The translations under genes were made by a program, and so were the position numbers. Of a stretch of 64,000 bases of DNA, positions 10,426-23,600 are shown piece by piece (the stretch's first letter is position 1; each line of letters begins with the position of its first letter). Where the stretch lies: assembly GCA_950097015.1 (NCBI GenBank), contig CATNEN010000001.1:16620501-16684500 (forward strand). The letters are read 5' to 3'. This stretch comes from Macrostomum hystrix. Its lineage: Eukaryota; Platyhelminthes; Macrostomidae. The notes under the pieces were generated by a model. It saw only the letters and a program-made list of their open reading frames with translations. It made no database searches and was not told the origin of the DNA.

Positions 10426-11929
10426 GATTCGTCACCCTTTAGACATGCATTTGTACAGAAATGTTTGTTTCCGCATGACTGAATGCAGCTCAGCTCCCTA
10501 TCGGGCTACTCAAGCGCTTCATTTTCAGGGATCTGACTCTAGAAATCCCATGGGATGCTGCGTGAGGAAGAAGGCGTCCCCCAGCTCACCTTTCTCATAT
10601 AGTCTACCCTGATTGAGCCAGGTGAAATGGCTTGTTCTAACACGTATCCTTCAAATCGTGGGTTCTCCTCTCTGACTCTGAGCTTCCGATGAGCTAACGA
10701 TCCCTTTCCACTCCCCTATCTTCCTCTCCATCCTCTGCAGATCTCTCAGAATCTGCCCCTGTTTATTCAGATATAAATTTTTTGGATTTTCAAGCCACAG
10801 AGAAGCTATTGCAAAGAAATGCAAAGCCTGCAGACTGGGACATTGGCGTGACTCATACAAAGTATTCCTAGAAAAGGGACAGAATGTTGTTGTCCGATGC
10901 ATCCCGTCCGATTGCCGACTTAATCTTATAAAGATTGCACAGAATGGATGGAGATTCTGCAAGTCAGTGATTGCACTATCAGAGCGCAAACTGAATGGAC
11001 CCTTGTCCATCGCCAACATGGAACTACCCCCCGGAACTACTGGGCGATCAAAGCAGCAACGGGCAGAGGGGAATGGAACATTAGGGGAGTAAAATTAGGA
11101 ACTAAAACGGACAAGCCAGATCTCATAGCCTCACAGCCCCACAGTTCATTCAAATCCCAATGCGTTCAAATCCCAATGCGGTACTATACGGCCTAGACCA
11201 CAGCGAGGGAGCTAGGGAGAGAGAGGAAGACAGATAGGGACAGAAAAATAAATATCCCTGCCCCTACACACTAGCCCGTGTTCCTAAATCATGTTCTGCT
11301 GCCTCTCCCGTCCCCTCCTGCCCCGTTTTCCTCCTCGCCCAACAGACCGGGGTCTCGGAGCATGTCTTCTCTTTCTTACCCAACTACGCGAGCACGGAGA
11401 GAGGGTTAAAAACTGATTAGAGGATCGCTGGGATGTACGGACGGGCGCAGCAGATAGTGCTACACCCCAACTAGAATCCCGACAAGCAAGTCCTCCATTT
11501 CCCTAATCCCTAGTCCCAAGCTGATGCTCAGTATCGGGGCTGTGTGGGGAGGGGCTGGCGGTTTCTGGGCGATGGCCAATTCGCCTTGGAGCTCCGGGCT
11601 GCAGCCAACCCCGCCGACCTCCGCCTCCTCTCTCTCTCCCTCTGCCCCCCCCCAATCCGCTATCGCTCTCCGTACCAACCCCTACTTGGGGACACTCCGT
11701 TTCTCTCTCCCTCCCTCTCTCCCGTTCCCTGCCTCATAGCTACCCGATAGCGGCTGCGTATTAATCACCCACCTGCGTTGCCAACCCCCAGCTGCAACCT
11801 CCTCCAAGCCAGTAATTTTTCTTTCCCCAAAACGAACAAGAACGAAACAGTCGAGCTCCCAGTGCCTCGCAGTCATTACCGTCTTCAATTAGCTCCATAG
11901 CGTCATTAATCATTTTCGATTTTCCTACC
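10426..11929. other. Upstream region of the DUF4139 gene
   Basis: No exon recognised. From about 11280 to 11780 the sequence is pyrimidine-rich and GC-rich (CTCTCTCCCTCTGCCCCC and similar), in contrast to the surrounding DNA, and probably includes the promoter and 5' UTR of the gene starting at 11930. No TATA box is evident. Confidence 0.4.
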
Positions 11930-14900
11930 ATGTCGCTGCTTGTCGACGAGCATAGCTTCGGCGAGACTTCAACGGATCCGGATGAACCGCAGACCAGAAA
12001 TTCCTTCAACGCATCGGCTTGCACTGTCAAGTACGTGACAGTCTACCTGGACCGCGCCGAGGTGTGTCGCATCCTGAGGCCGAAGGTGCACGCCGGAGAG
12101 AATGAAATTCTCCTGAGAGGTCTGACGCCAGCCATCGACAAGGATTCCATCAGGTTGGGCTGACAAGTTATGCCTTAAACTGTGTTGCAGAGTTAAAATT
12201 TGATTAGAAATAAAATTTTTATTACCGTATTTAAAAGCTTCATTCTTCTTTTTTCTTTACTCCTCATTTTATATTATTCGTTGAATGCGATTCCGCGGCG
12301 AGGCCACATTCATTTGGGGCGCAGCCGCGGAGAGAAGGCTTGGGGGCTTGTCGTGAAATTTTCGCCCTTGAGGGCCAACCTCCACGGCACAGTGAGAGTG
12401 TACACTGCCTGACGATGAGAAAGTAAGGGCAGATGTACAAACCTGTGTGCGTGTGTGCTCAGGAGTCAGCGAAATGGGCAGAATTGCCTCCTCGCTGGCT
12501 GCAGGTCTAGTGTCACGAAATGATGAGCCCTTGCCCACAGCCCTCCAGCATTTATTTCTGTTAAAATGGGTTCGTCGTTAAGGCAGCTACCAGTTCTATT
12601 TTATGTTTTTCTTTGGTTCGTCGGGTGGCTACTGTAAGCACCAATATGTTCAACTCCCCGTCGCAATGTCCTCTTGACAGGGTGGAGGTCAAAGGCCCGG
12701 CCACCATCGCCGACGTGGCCTTCTTGGCCAAACACAACCACGACGACGAGGAGAAGAAGGCCGCCCTTCGGGCTCAGACGCAGGCCTCGCTGGCTCAGGA
12801 GCAGCGCGCTATGGAGAGCCTGAACAATCGCCAGGCCCGACTGCTGAAGCAGCGCGATGTTTTGAACAGCTACGCCGACACGCTGATCAAGAAGCCAGAG
12901 CCAGGATCGGCCGCTGCATCTACCGAAGCGGCCGACAGTCAGGTGAGTTTTATTGTCTTAGCAATGGTCTAATAGGTCAGGTAAAAGTGACAATCTTTGC
13001 TTGACTTCGTCAATGAAGGACGCCAAAGCCGCTGGCGGTAACAACAACCTACACGCCGCTATCGACGCCTTCGATCCGAAGCACATGGACACGCTGAACA
13101 GCTTCTTCGATCTGTACGAGAAGCAGGCGGGCAAGCTGGACGACGACCTCCAGGAGACCAAGGTGAAGATTCAGGCCAAGGAGGAGGCCATCAAGGTGCT
13201 CGAGAGGCAGCTGCGCGATATTGAGTCACGATACGCTGAGCTGCTGAGCAGGTGAGACACTGTTGGCTCTTCACACCTTCACACCTGTATGAAGTCACTT
13301 CAAGTCAAAGTCAAAAGTCAAAATCAATGGACGGGCTAAAATTTTTTCGCTCTATCGGACGAGACAACTTCCTGAATCACAAAACATCGACATCGTCGAG
13401 ATATTCAATGATTCTCGTCGGAGTGTCTAGTGGAAAGAATCACAAATACGGGCATATCTGTTCTGCTCACAAAATGTCATTATGTAATCGTGTCGGTTAT
13501 CATTATTTACTATTTTGGATTGATTAAAATGGATTCGTCATAGAGGTTAATATAGTAATGTTAGCTGTTCTTGTCACCAGTGTCTTCGATTTAGTCATTC
13601 GGTTTTGGAGCTATCTACTGTTGAAGAGAAGAATGGTTTGAATCGATGTACATTCGAATGAGTTTAGTCAGGCTGTGTACCGATGTTCAGTCTATGGACT
13701 GGGCTAGCCGACTCACCCGCTTATATTTCTATCCCAGCTGATGCCTCGTAAGAATCGAGCACCCGACTATTAGCCACAAGCTCACAAATCTATAGGACAG
13801 TTTAATTTTGAATTGTACATTTCGAATCTAAAATTGACTAGAACAACACAGTGTACATTCAATATGGCGGGTTGGCTCTTTTGCCAAGAGTGGGTGAGAA
13901 GGTTGTAGCCTAGTGATTAGATCGTCGGACTCTCGACTTGAAGGTCGGGGGCTCGATTCCTGACTCCACTCGAAAAAATTGTGTTCTGTAGCAAGACACT
14001 TCAGTTCACCCAGCTGTTAAATGGGTTAAACGGTGTGACGTCCCCCCAGTCCATGGACTAAACAGACGTACCCAGCTTCCAGCAATACTTTCAACAAGAA
14101 GTACAAAACATGCGCATTGGGAATGCAATTGTGCATTCTGCGCTCTGGCTTATAGCCGAGAGCGTCCAATTGCTACAGCAGTCGTGGGAAATTCCTTACA
14201 CCATCCCCTCAGTGTGCCCTTATCCCATGACTGTGTTTCAGTCAGCATTCATTCTATCAGCAAGTGTTCCGAATGTTGCTATGAAAGTTAGACAGTTAGA
14301 GCTAGACTATATAGTTTGTATACATGCGGGTGTTTGAAGGCTTGAAGCAAACACCAGCCTAACCCGAGTGCAGCCTATCGATTTTTTTCTCTGTCAGAAC
14401 ATCCGCCCTAGAACGAAATCTCGTTCTAACTCGTTGAAACCTCTACCAGGCAGCATCGCCAGCAACCTCTCTCTCTCTCTCTCTCTCTCTCTCGAATCCT
14501 ATCAGTCTTCTTCACCGCTAGCATCATCGGCGCACAGCGGGTAGCGATTTATTTTGCTGTTGTTTTTTTCCTAGAAACCGCTGCATCCTAGACATCAGCA
14601 CCAGACACAGGTGATAATCCAATTCTGATAATCCTCCGATGAAACTGTACTGTTATTTTTCAGGGAGGTGTCCGTGGTGTTGGAAAGCCAGGAGGCTACA
14701 CAGCTGGAGTTGCACTTCTCCTATGTGGTGTCGCGCGCCAGGTGGAGCCCCAAATACGACATCCGGGTGTTCAGCAACGAGTCGGCGATGAAGGTATGAA
14801 CTAGTGGAATCAACAATGTCCATTCAGCAACAAACTTTCGATGCTGATGAATAGAGACAGTTTGCGTACAGGCCATTCTAAAAATAGCTTTTTATTCGAC

Positions 14901-17900
14901 CGATAAGATTTAGAAGGCCGATTTAACTATGTTAATAAGCAACAGAACACGTTACAATACAGACACAGACAGACACGGACAGAAGCAGACAGTCACAACA
15001 CAGACACAACACAGACATAACAAAGACACAAAAATACACAACATACAGACGCAGACAGGCACCACACTGGCACAGCAAAGACACAACAAGGACACAACAA
15101 GGACACAACAAGGACACAACAAGGACACAACAAGGACACAACAAGGACACAACAAGGACACAACAAGGACACAACAAGGACACAACAAGGGCACAACAAG
15201 GACACAACAAGGACACAACAAGGACACAACAAGGACACAACAAGGACACAACAAGGACACAACAAGGACACAACAAGGGCACAACAAGGGCACAACAAGG
15301 GCACAACAAGGGCACAACAAGGGCACAACAAGGGCACAACAAGGACACAACAAGGACACAACAAGGACACAACAAGGACACAACAAGGGCACAACAAGGA
15401 CACAACAAGGACACAACAAGGACACAACAAGGACACAACAAGGACACAACAAGGACACAACAAGGACACAACAAGGACACAACAAGGACACAACAAGGAC
15501 ACAACAAGGACACAACAAGGACACAACAAGGACACAACACAGACACAACAAAGACGCGGCAAAGACACAACAAGGACACAACACAGACACAACAAGGACA
15601 CAACACAGACACAACAAGGGCACAACACAGACACAACAAGGACACAACAAGGACACAACACAGCCACAACAGGCAGACAGACAGCGAAGCCGCCACAAAC
15701 CCACACCGACAGATAATCTACTACGGTCTGGTGCAGCAGAACACGGGAGAGGATTGGGAGAATGCTCAAATCGCTCTGAGCACCAGCCAACCAGGTGTTG
15801 GCGGTACAGTTCCAGCACTGACTGTGCACAAGGCACACTTCAAAAGCAACAAGCCGTAAGAGACGATAAAGTTATTTTGATTATTTCAATTTCAATTTAT
15901 TTAAAAAAAATTTCTGTGATTTTTTAAATCTGTGAACAGCAGCGTACAAAATCACTATAAGCAATATTCAATGCAATGCGACAAAAATTCCAGAAATATT
16001 GAATGGATACATTTTTAATTCTTAATGAAATCTTAGACCTCTTTCTAGCTAGCTGCTCCTGTCTCTCAGGACTGTTGTGACTGTTATTCTCTTTGAATTT
16101 GGCACAATATCCGTGCACAATACCACAGTTCGGTTTGACCCACAAGTTCGCTAGCATTAATTTTAGTGTGGTACAGATCTACTTTGTATATGATTTTCTA
16201 AATGCCTAATTACCCGGAAATACTATAGTTAGCTCACAGATCCCCCATTAGTGTTAGTTGTTTACTGTACTATGCGTGCGTAGATTTAGTTTACTTCTGT
16301 CCAGAGACTGCATGTGGCCTATCAGTTACCTTAGATGGTCGTAAATAGTTATTGCCTTACTGAAGACAGTCGTCGTGTATTTAACGGGAGCTCAACAATA
16401 GTTCAAGAGCCACAACATTTTGATGGTATTTATCGAGTTATGAAACTAAAATCAGCGAATCTTCGGCCCGGACGAAATCTCAAATATGATTTAAGGAAAT
16501 TTCGATCTAGAATTGTTGTATCTACTCGGTAAAAAAAAACAAAAAATATAACACATAGTTCATTGTACATAGACATAGTACATTAGCACATTGTACATTG
16601 TACTTAGCGCTGATTGGCGTACATGGTAACTGCATTATAAGGGCCTGTAAGAACAGTTGGACTTTCTCCACCGCGCATTCGCACTTTCCTCTGTTGATAC
16701 CTTGTATCTCTCCTGCATTTGTAGTTGACAGACATTGTCACTCGATCTATAATTTTATGTTCAATAGTAAATGTGAGTGACAATGACACGCCAATGATAC
16801 TCAGTTCGTCTGTCTGTGTTTAAATGTCTGCCAATAGTTAGTTTTCTGTCTAAACCGCAGCAGCTCGCTCACATTCTCTGTCCCGTCCAGTCTGAGTGTT
16901 GTCAGCAGCATCGCCGGCGGCGGTGCCAGCAGCTCGCCAGTTCGTCGGGCGCAGAGCATGCGCACGCAGGGCACGTCATCGCTGCGCAAATCCAAGCTGC
17001 CGTTGGACGAAATTTTGGCCGCCGAAGCGGCGGACGATTCATCCATGGGCTCCGAGGTAGCGACTTTCATGTGGGAATTTAATTTTTTAAAAATGGATTT
17101 TTAGGCCAAATTCTGTACGAAGTCGGTAAGTTCCAGTTAAAAGCATGCTACAAAAAGATCGGTAATCTTAACTATTCTCAGCTTTCATTGTCTATCAATA
17201 TTTTCACCTGAGTTTTTTGTTTTAATCTGTGTCCGGCTTTACGTTATTTACTTCCTTTGCTTCGATTGTCGCAATTTGATTCGGTGGCTACCTGTGTTGC
17301 CTTGGTAAACTATCGAATATTTTGATGCGCTGCTGTTCACAAGTAAAGTAATTGCTGAATGAGTTTGACTCCGATCGCATTCCCGATCCGTTCAGCGACC
17401 TGTCCGCGGTCACCCTGCGACGCAACGCCACCAAGGTAAAGAAAGCCAGACACGTAGTGAAAGCACTCAGCTTCCACGCTGCAAACGATCGCGGTCAGTA
17501 TTCGCGCCCTCTGGTGGTCTCTCCGGGCGAGGAGTCGCCAGCTGGTGCTCTAGATCTAGACAACGAGCTGTCAGCGACAATGCTGCGCTCTCCGACCGAC
17601 TCACACGGAGTAGGCGCATTAAGCGCCTTCGAGCTGTCCGGCAGTTCAGCAAGCGGCGGTCTTAAAGAGGTTTCTACACAGAACTGTAGTGGGGCTCGAG
17701 TCCTGGGGATATTGTAGTGGGGACAGAGCGCAAGCTGGACTGTTATATTAGCCAGATTTCATTCTGCATATCGTGTAGTCAGTCTTGACTGTTGTTTGTC
17801 GCATCTCATGCTACTGTACAGTCCTCATTCTACTCCTGGGGTCGACAAACTCCGGCCCGCGGGCCAAATGCGGCCCTCGAAGCTCCCAAATCCGCCCCGT

Positions 17901-20687
17901 TGCCCCGGCCTTCCAACACCTACAGTATCCTGTTTCGTCTTTTCCCTGTCTCATAGCTCTTGTGTCTCATCTCCGCTGTCTCTTCTCTTCTCTGTCTCAT
18001 CTCTCCCCAATCTCATTTTTCTAGTCAATGCGGCCCGCTGCCGTCTCTTTGGCCCGCAAGCGAATAAGTTTGCCTTGCTGTCTGAATTGGCTGAACAGTA
18101 GAGGAGAGGCGGCGGCTGCATGGGTATTGATAAAAGTACTTCGGCCCGCTAGCGGCCTGGGTGGTGGCATGACTCATCGGAAAGAACTAACCAAGGGAAT
18201 AGTGAGGTCTGGGAATTTGTTCCCTTCAGCCCCCTGAAGCCAGTCGATTCATTATCGCTGCTGCTGTGAGGGGATCTCTCCAGATTTTTCCCTATCCAGC
18301 TTTTTTTAGTCCAATTAGTTTGACAGCCCGTGAATTTATTAGAGCAATGTTAAGAGATGATTTCTGGTGCCATCCTGTGAGCATATCCTCCGATGTGTGC
18401 TGACATCAAACGCTCTGTTTTCTACCACAGTAAGTTTTTACGAGTATATTGTTTGTTGTTTTCATCCAAATCTGTCGAACCTGGCCTAGTAGAGTTTATT
18501 CTTAATTTTCAGTTTAGTTCAGTTATAGTGCAGGATCAATCATCGCCAGAATCTGTATTCTCTAGTCGCCAGTGTTTAGCTCTGAATTCTTGACGGATTC
18601 AATCGAGATCATTGTTTTAGATAGTCTGATAATGTCTCCCCTTGCTAATGAAACGCGCTTTTTTGTTAGCTTGCGATTAGTCGATAATTGATTACTTTGC
18701 TTATCTTAACTCGCAAAATGACTACACGAAGCCTTAACGGCTATTGCAATTTAATTTTTCCTCCTTTTGTTACACGTCGCTTAGCAACCGTTATGCCACG
18801 CTTATTGTTGTTTATTCGTGACCGGAAAGCTTAGTTTTTAAACTGTTGAAGTTATGGTATAATTTTAAACTCGTGAAAAACTGGATTTCTATAACCGAAT
18901 TTGTTATTAAAAGGTGGCTCGCGGTGGCGAGACATTGCGCTCAGCCGGATGCAACATCCAGAGCACCCAATTCGATGTGCCTCGCCTATTCACCATCCCG
19001 TGCGACGGCGAAGAGCACAAGGTCACCATCGCTATCATCGACCTGTGCCCCACCTTTGAGTACGAGTCGGTGCCGCAGAGGGCTCCGTTTGCCTACCTGA
19101 AGGCTGCCGTCACCAACACATCCAACTACGCACTACTGGCCGGACCCACCAACATCTATGTGGACAACAACTTCATCGGTAAGGTGAGTGGTCTAAGGTC
19201 CATGCGCGAGGGAGTGAGTGGCAGAGCGGTCTAAAGCTCCCTGAGCTCGATTCCGCGGCGAGGCCGCATTCATTCAGGGCGCAGACGCGGAGAGAAGGCT
19301 TGGGGGCTTTAACCTCCGAGGCACAGTGAGAGTGTACACTGCACCTGACGATGAGAAAGTCAGTGCAGATGTACACACCTGTGTGAGCGTGTGCCTGCGT
19401 ACAGTATCTGTGTTCGTGTGTGCTCAGGAGTCAGCGAAATGGGCAGAATTGCCTACTCGCCGGCTGCGAGTCTGGAGTCACCATATGGTGTGCCGTTCCT
19501 GTTAGCCCTTACTGAAATTATTATTATTACAAAGCTCCTTGTGAAAGATGGACATTCTGTCGATGGACAGTGGGAGAATTGTCCCATTCAAACTTCCCGC
19601 AGTCGGATCTGAAAGCTGCAGCACCCTCAGAGGAGTTTCATTGCAACCTGGGCGCTGACCACGGCATCAAGGTGACGTACAAGCCGATGTACAAGAAGCG
19701 AGAAGGCGGCCAATCAAAAACGGTGGCCTTCTCGCACCGGCAAGTGATTGAGTTGCGTAACACGCACCAGAAACCTATCCGGGTGCTGGTGATAGAACCG
19801 GTTCCACGGCCGGTGGAAGACAAGATCAAGGTTAGCTGGACTGTCGCAATCTTTCACAATTATTTGTTAAATCATATAATTCTATAACTTTTCTACGCCG
19901 AAAACTAATTAATTAAGGTGAGCTTCGTTGAGCCTAAGCTGAATCCGGACAAATACGATCGACAGAAGCCAGTTCGAGTCAATAAGTCTCATTGTGTCGA
20001 ATGGGACGTCGACTTGGATGCCAGTAAGTCGGGGAAGTCATTGGTGCTGCGTCTAACAGGTAGTCTGTACGTCTAACAGGTAGGCTTGTGTCCGACAGGT
20101 AGGCTCTGTGTCTAACAGGTAGACTAGGCTATACCTAACAGACACACTGTGTCTAACAGGTAGTCTGTACGTCTAACAGGTAGGCTGTGTGTCCGACAGG
20201 TAGGCTGTGTGTCTAACAGTTAGGCTGTGTGTCTAACAGTTAGGCTGTGTGTCCGACAGGTAGGCTGTGTGTCTAACGGGTAGGCTGTGTGTCCGACAGG
20301 TAGGCTGTGTGTCCGACAGGTAGGCTGTGTGTCCAACAGGTAGGCTGTGTGCCTAACAGTTAGGCTGTGTGTCTAACGGGTAGACTGTGTGTCCAACAGG
20401 TAGGCTGTGTGTCTAACAGGTAGGCTGTGTGTCCGACAGGTAGGCTGTGTGTCTAACAGGTGAATCTCCTCTAGAAGTATGTTGAGCGTGCGTAGTGGTG
20501 TGGTTGTGTGTCCGACATTGGCTGTGAAAGCACGAACGAAAAATGCTACATAATAAATTTAGGCTATATTATTATTTCAATAATACCATTTTCTGCCTTC
20601 GCAGACGAAACCAAAGAGGTTGTGCTCCGCTACAACATTGAACTGCCAGCTGGAGAGACTCTGGAGTACACAGTCTCCGAGAACTGA
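11930..20687 (+). CDS. DUF4140/DUF4139-domain protein (MuiA / F37C4.5-like), 11 exons
   Basis: Exons 11930-12153, 12681-12942, 13019-13251, 14664-14793, 15713-15855, 16861-17056, 17364-17435, 18914-19183, 19603-19830, 19918-20023 and 20605-20687 join in consistent phase to give 648 residues; all introns are GT-AG. Residues ~28-90 (TVYLDRAEVCRILRP..., LRGLTPAIDKDSI) match the N-terminal DUF4140 fold. A Lys/Glu/Gln-rich coiled coil follows (~100-240). The DUF4139 body starts at REVSVVLESQEATQLELHFS and includes IIYYGLVQQNTGEDWENAQI and, after a low-complexity Ser/Ala linker, FDVPRLFTIPCDGEEHKVTI and AGPTNIYVDNNFIG. The family is widespread in bacteria and animals and its biochemical role is not established. 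No signal peptide or membrane segment is seen. Exon 7 may extend to 17669. Introns carry SINEs and two minisatellites. Confidence 0.9.
12288..12565 (+). mobile_element. SINE family 1 in intron 1
   Basis: It begins in the B-box region (GATTCCGCGGCGAGGCCAC) and runs through GTACACTGCCTGACGATGAG and GGGCAGAATTGCCTCCTCGC to GCCCACAGCCCTCC. The A-box part of the head is missing. Same orientation as the host gene. Confidence 0.8.
13670..13790 (-). mobile_element. SINE family 2 fragment
   Basis: On the minus strand it shows CAGTCCATAGACTGAACATC and CATCAGCTGGGATAG, followed by part of the tRNA-like head (GGGTGCTCGATTCTTACG). It lies in intron 3 of the DUF4139 gene, beside the next copy. Confidence 0.55.
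13895..14170 (+). mobile_element. SINE family 2 (tRNA head, CORE-like centre)
   Basis: The head has an A-box-like TAGCCTAGTGATTAGA and a B-box-like GGCTCGATTCC. The centre reads GCAAGACACTTCAGTTCACC then AGCTGTTAAATGGG, which resembles the CORE of MIR-type SINEs (GCAAGTCACTTAACCT ... TGTAAAATGGG, from memory). It continues with CCCCCAGTCCATGGACTAAA. It sits in intron 3. Confidence 0.75.
14467..14494 (+). repeat. (CT)n microsatellite
   Basis: About fourteen CT dinucleotides in intron 3 of the DUF4139 gene, about 170 bp upstream of the next acceptor. Confidence 0.95.
15065..15665 (+). repeat. Minisatellite, 11-bp unit AAGGACACAAC, filling intron 4
   Basis: About 50 copies with G/A variants (AAGGGCACAAC) and, near the right end, CACAGACACAAC variants. 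No frame contains a stop in this unit, so long open frames appear on both strands; they are artefacts. The array ends about 45 bp before the acceptor of exon 5. Confidence 0.97.
17836..18170 (+). mobile_element. Possible hAT-type transposon remnant
   Basis: GGGGTCGACAAACTCCGGCC followed by CGCGGGCCAAATGCGGCCC is the kind of terminus recalled for hAT elements (CAGGGGTCGGCAAAC...CGGCCCGCGGGCC). CGGCCCGC motifs recur near 18030 and 18140. No transposase frame and no clear right terminus were found. It lies in intron 7 of the DUF4139 gene. Confidence 0.4.
19207..19540 (+). mobile_element. SINE family 1 in intron 8, with canonical A-box
   Basis: The head reads GAGTGGCAGAGCGGTCTAAA (A-box TGGCAGAGCGG) then GAGCTCGATTCCGCGG (B-box region), the order expected of an internal RNA polymerase III promoter. 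The body blocks follow and the copy ends in ATTATTATTATT. It inserted about 25 bp after the exon 8 donor. Confidence 0.85.
20040..20465 (+). repeat. Minisatellite, ~20-bp unit GTCTAACAGGTAGGCTGTGT, in intron 10
   Basis: About 20 copies with small changes (CCGACAGG, CTAACGGG, CTAACAGT). The unit contains TGTCTAACAGG, the complement of the CCTGTTAGACA core of other arrays, and CAG/GTAGG, which looks like a 5' splice site. It fills most of the 581-bp intron. Confidence 0.95.
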
Positions 20688-23600
20688 ATGCTGAAATATT
20701 GAAAATTTACCGGATTGCAACTGATAAAACAAAGAGGCAGAGAACTGTGAGAGCTTTTATGTGGCTTTAATCTGGTTTTGAGTTAACTCTAGTTAAAATA
20801 GTGATTATACTCACAAAACCACGTTTATATAGCATATTTATATATACTATCTTTTTCGATTTAGCCTTAAGCAATTATTTACATTTGGCAAGTAGGAAAT
20901 CGATATCAATAATATTAAAACTGATATCGATTTATTCGTTACTAGCCTGGCTGTTGCTATGGTAACCACTATATCTACCATTCACATACCTATTACACTT
21001 GTTGCGCCGTTTAATTATAATGCTTATTTGTCATAGCCCATCGCACATCATGTTTATTCTAGCTATTAACAGCATGATTGAAGTAACTTGATAAAACGCA
21101 AGTAGTTCTGTTGTAAAGACAATTATTTACTAATCGATTGAATGTTTGATCCACTATGATATGAAATTAAAATTTTTCAAATTAAGACAGTTAAAAGATG
21201 AAAGTTCAGTAAAATAACTTAATGACGTTTCCATTTCGATCATGCTTTGTATGAGTAATAACTACGTTTATCTTATCGAAAGGCAAGATTTTATTATTCT
21301 AAAATACAGTTGTAAAATATGCAAAGTGAGGTGATATTGTAAAACGGATATCATTATCAATAATAGAATTCAGAAAAATTCACAGCTGCATAAGTACAGT
21401 ACTAGTTGTTAGAACCCAAAATGTTTAAATTGTCTACGGATCGTTTAAACAAATAGGCTCATTTTTGGATTCTGTTGAAAATATGTTTCAGTTCCTGTAA
21501 GGGCAATTATTTTAAGAATATTAATAATTTTAGTTTTAAGTTACTTTCTGATAATAATAATAAGTTTTTAGTTGTGGAATTGTTACGAATTGCTATATTA
21601 TTTGACGCATCGCTTCATGTAACTGACAGGATTGTAATTAAATAATTCTGTAGCCTTTTGCCGCTTAATTTTTTAATATGCATACGCATATATAGTTACA
21701 GTACTGTTTTATTAAAATTTCCTCTTTAAAATAGACGTTGTCATGGCTTAATAGCATCGTACACCACATTAATGTTTTATAATCTGTCATATTTTGCTTC
21801 TGCGTGTTACAAAAATGCACGCTTGTTCGTCCCTTTTGTTACGATTAAGTACATGCTTCGCTCGAAGCGGGAAAAAAGTGCTTTTTGGCGTTTTTTGCGA
21901 AAAAAACAATTTTCGAATTGTTCAGTAAGTAGATGATGAGTTTTTGTGATTTAATATTTCCGCCAGTACTAATTTCTTGTGATTTGTCATTATTGCTACT
22001 TGTCGCTGTCATACTATACACAACATTGTATTGATTGTTTTTATTTATAGCCACGCGGCTTTTTTATAGACTAATTATGGCCTTCAACGTATTACTACTG
22101 TGCAGCTATACATAATGTAATTTGTTTATAATTTTAGCAATAACCCGCAGTCTCCTACTTTTCCTTTGCACTTTTAATTATTTAATTAAATTAAATGAGC
22201 AGTACAGAATTTCAGAAGGCTCAAATATTTTAACGCCAGCGTCCTTAACCGTAAATACATACCAGCATGTAATTTCAACAGGCACATTGTAAAATTTCAG
22301 CCATAAAAAACGAAAGTTCTTATTTGCTTTTTAAATTTTCTGTCAGAGCCCCAATGCCAAATGAAACTGCTTTAGGCTCCATGAAGTTTTGCGCACTATT
22401 TTGTTTCTTTTTCAATCCTAAGTTTGAGCTCTGAAGTTTGAGCACGATTTTGTTTCTTTTTTTTAATCTTAAAAGACCTTTTTGCAAGGACAACTTTGTA
22501 ACTAGAGCTTGATTTTTCTAAATATCCGGAATGATGTTTCTTTTTTGTTTCTTTTCTTGTTCTAGAATTTTCTTTGCAGAGGGTGGAAAACAACAAAGTG
22601 GAAAGCTGGAACGCTGTGGCAAAATGAATTTTCGATTTTTTTTCTCTGCGAACTGATAAAAATAAGCCACAAGTTTTCCCATTTTGTTTAAACTCTCAGG
22701 CAATTCTCAATGTTCGTAATGTTGTCGCATTGGGTCTACAATACAAATTACTATTCAATGAACCTTTTATAAAGCAGTTCTGGTGGCAGAAGCGATTCTG
22801 GATTGTTGTCTCGTTTGCTATCTGCACTCAAATAAAAAATGTCACTGACATTAAAAAAACAAGCGCATCCGTTATTGTCCCCCTGTCCGCTTTGCTTCGG
22901 TGTCTATTTATTGGATCCAGGACTTTTCACTGCAATAAAAAACTAAAAATTGCTTTTTTAACTTTAACCGGCAACTTGAATTTTTTAATTTCCATTTTCT
23001 CTGTAATTTTAAATACTTATAACACAATATTTCAATAGAGCTTTGATCTCTTATTATTGCTGCTAAATGTTTAATAAAGCTGGTTTATTAAGCAAGGAAA
23101 CGACTTTAAATCTCATTTATCAATGCAGTTTTCTCTCTTTGTTGACAATACAGTTTTTATAAGAAACTCTGGCCATTGTGCCGATTATTGAAAACGAGCA
23201 TTTTAATGGACTATTTATAGACGACAATAACGACAGCATAGAGTATCGAGTAATCAAACATAAATGACATCGTCACACTTGCATCTCAGTGCTGGATAGA
23301 AGTGGCAAATTTACAGACTGTAGAAATAGGAAAATCCTGAGGAACCGTGATATGACATTTGCGAACCGACTGCAAAAGCGGCTGAACCATTGCGACTGTG
23401 TGAATTTGTTGTGTGTCTATGAGAAAAAAAAGTGCACGAAAAAATTTCCCGGCCTACTGAAAACAGAAACGTCAACAGCTGGTTTGGAAATCGAATACGA
23501 GGATTAGAGATGAAAAAGCCGCGACCCACAGATCACAGGCGCGCATTAATTTCTGCTTCGCAACATAAATCCGAAATGAAAAATGCGATTAGCAAAATTT

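Noticed and set aside
10651-11196. Open frames of 82-122 residues upstream of the DUF4139 gene
   Set aside because: No recognisable domain, no consistent splice context, and overlapping frames on both strands with similar length.
14929-15927. Long open frames on both strands (TRTQQGHNKD and CCVLVVSLLCP repeats)
   Set aside because: They come from the 11-bp array in intron 4 of the DUF4139 gene. Only the last part of the plus-strand frame overlaps a real exon, and in a different frame.
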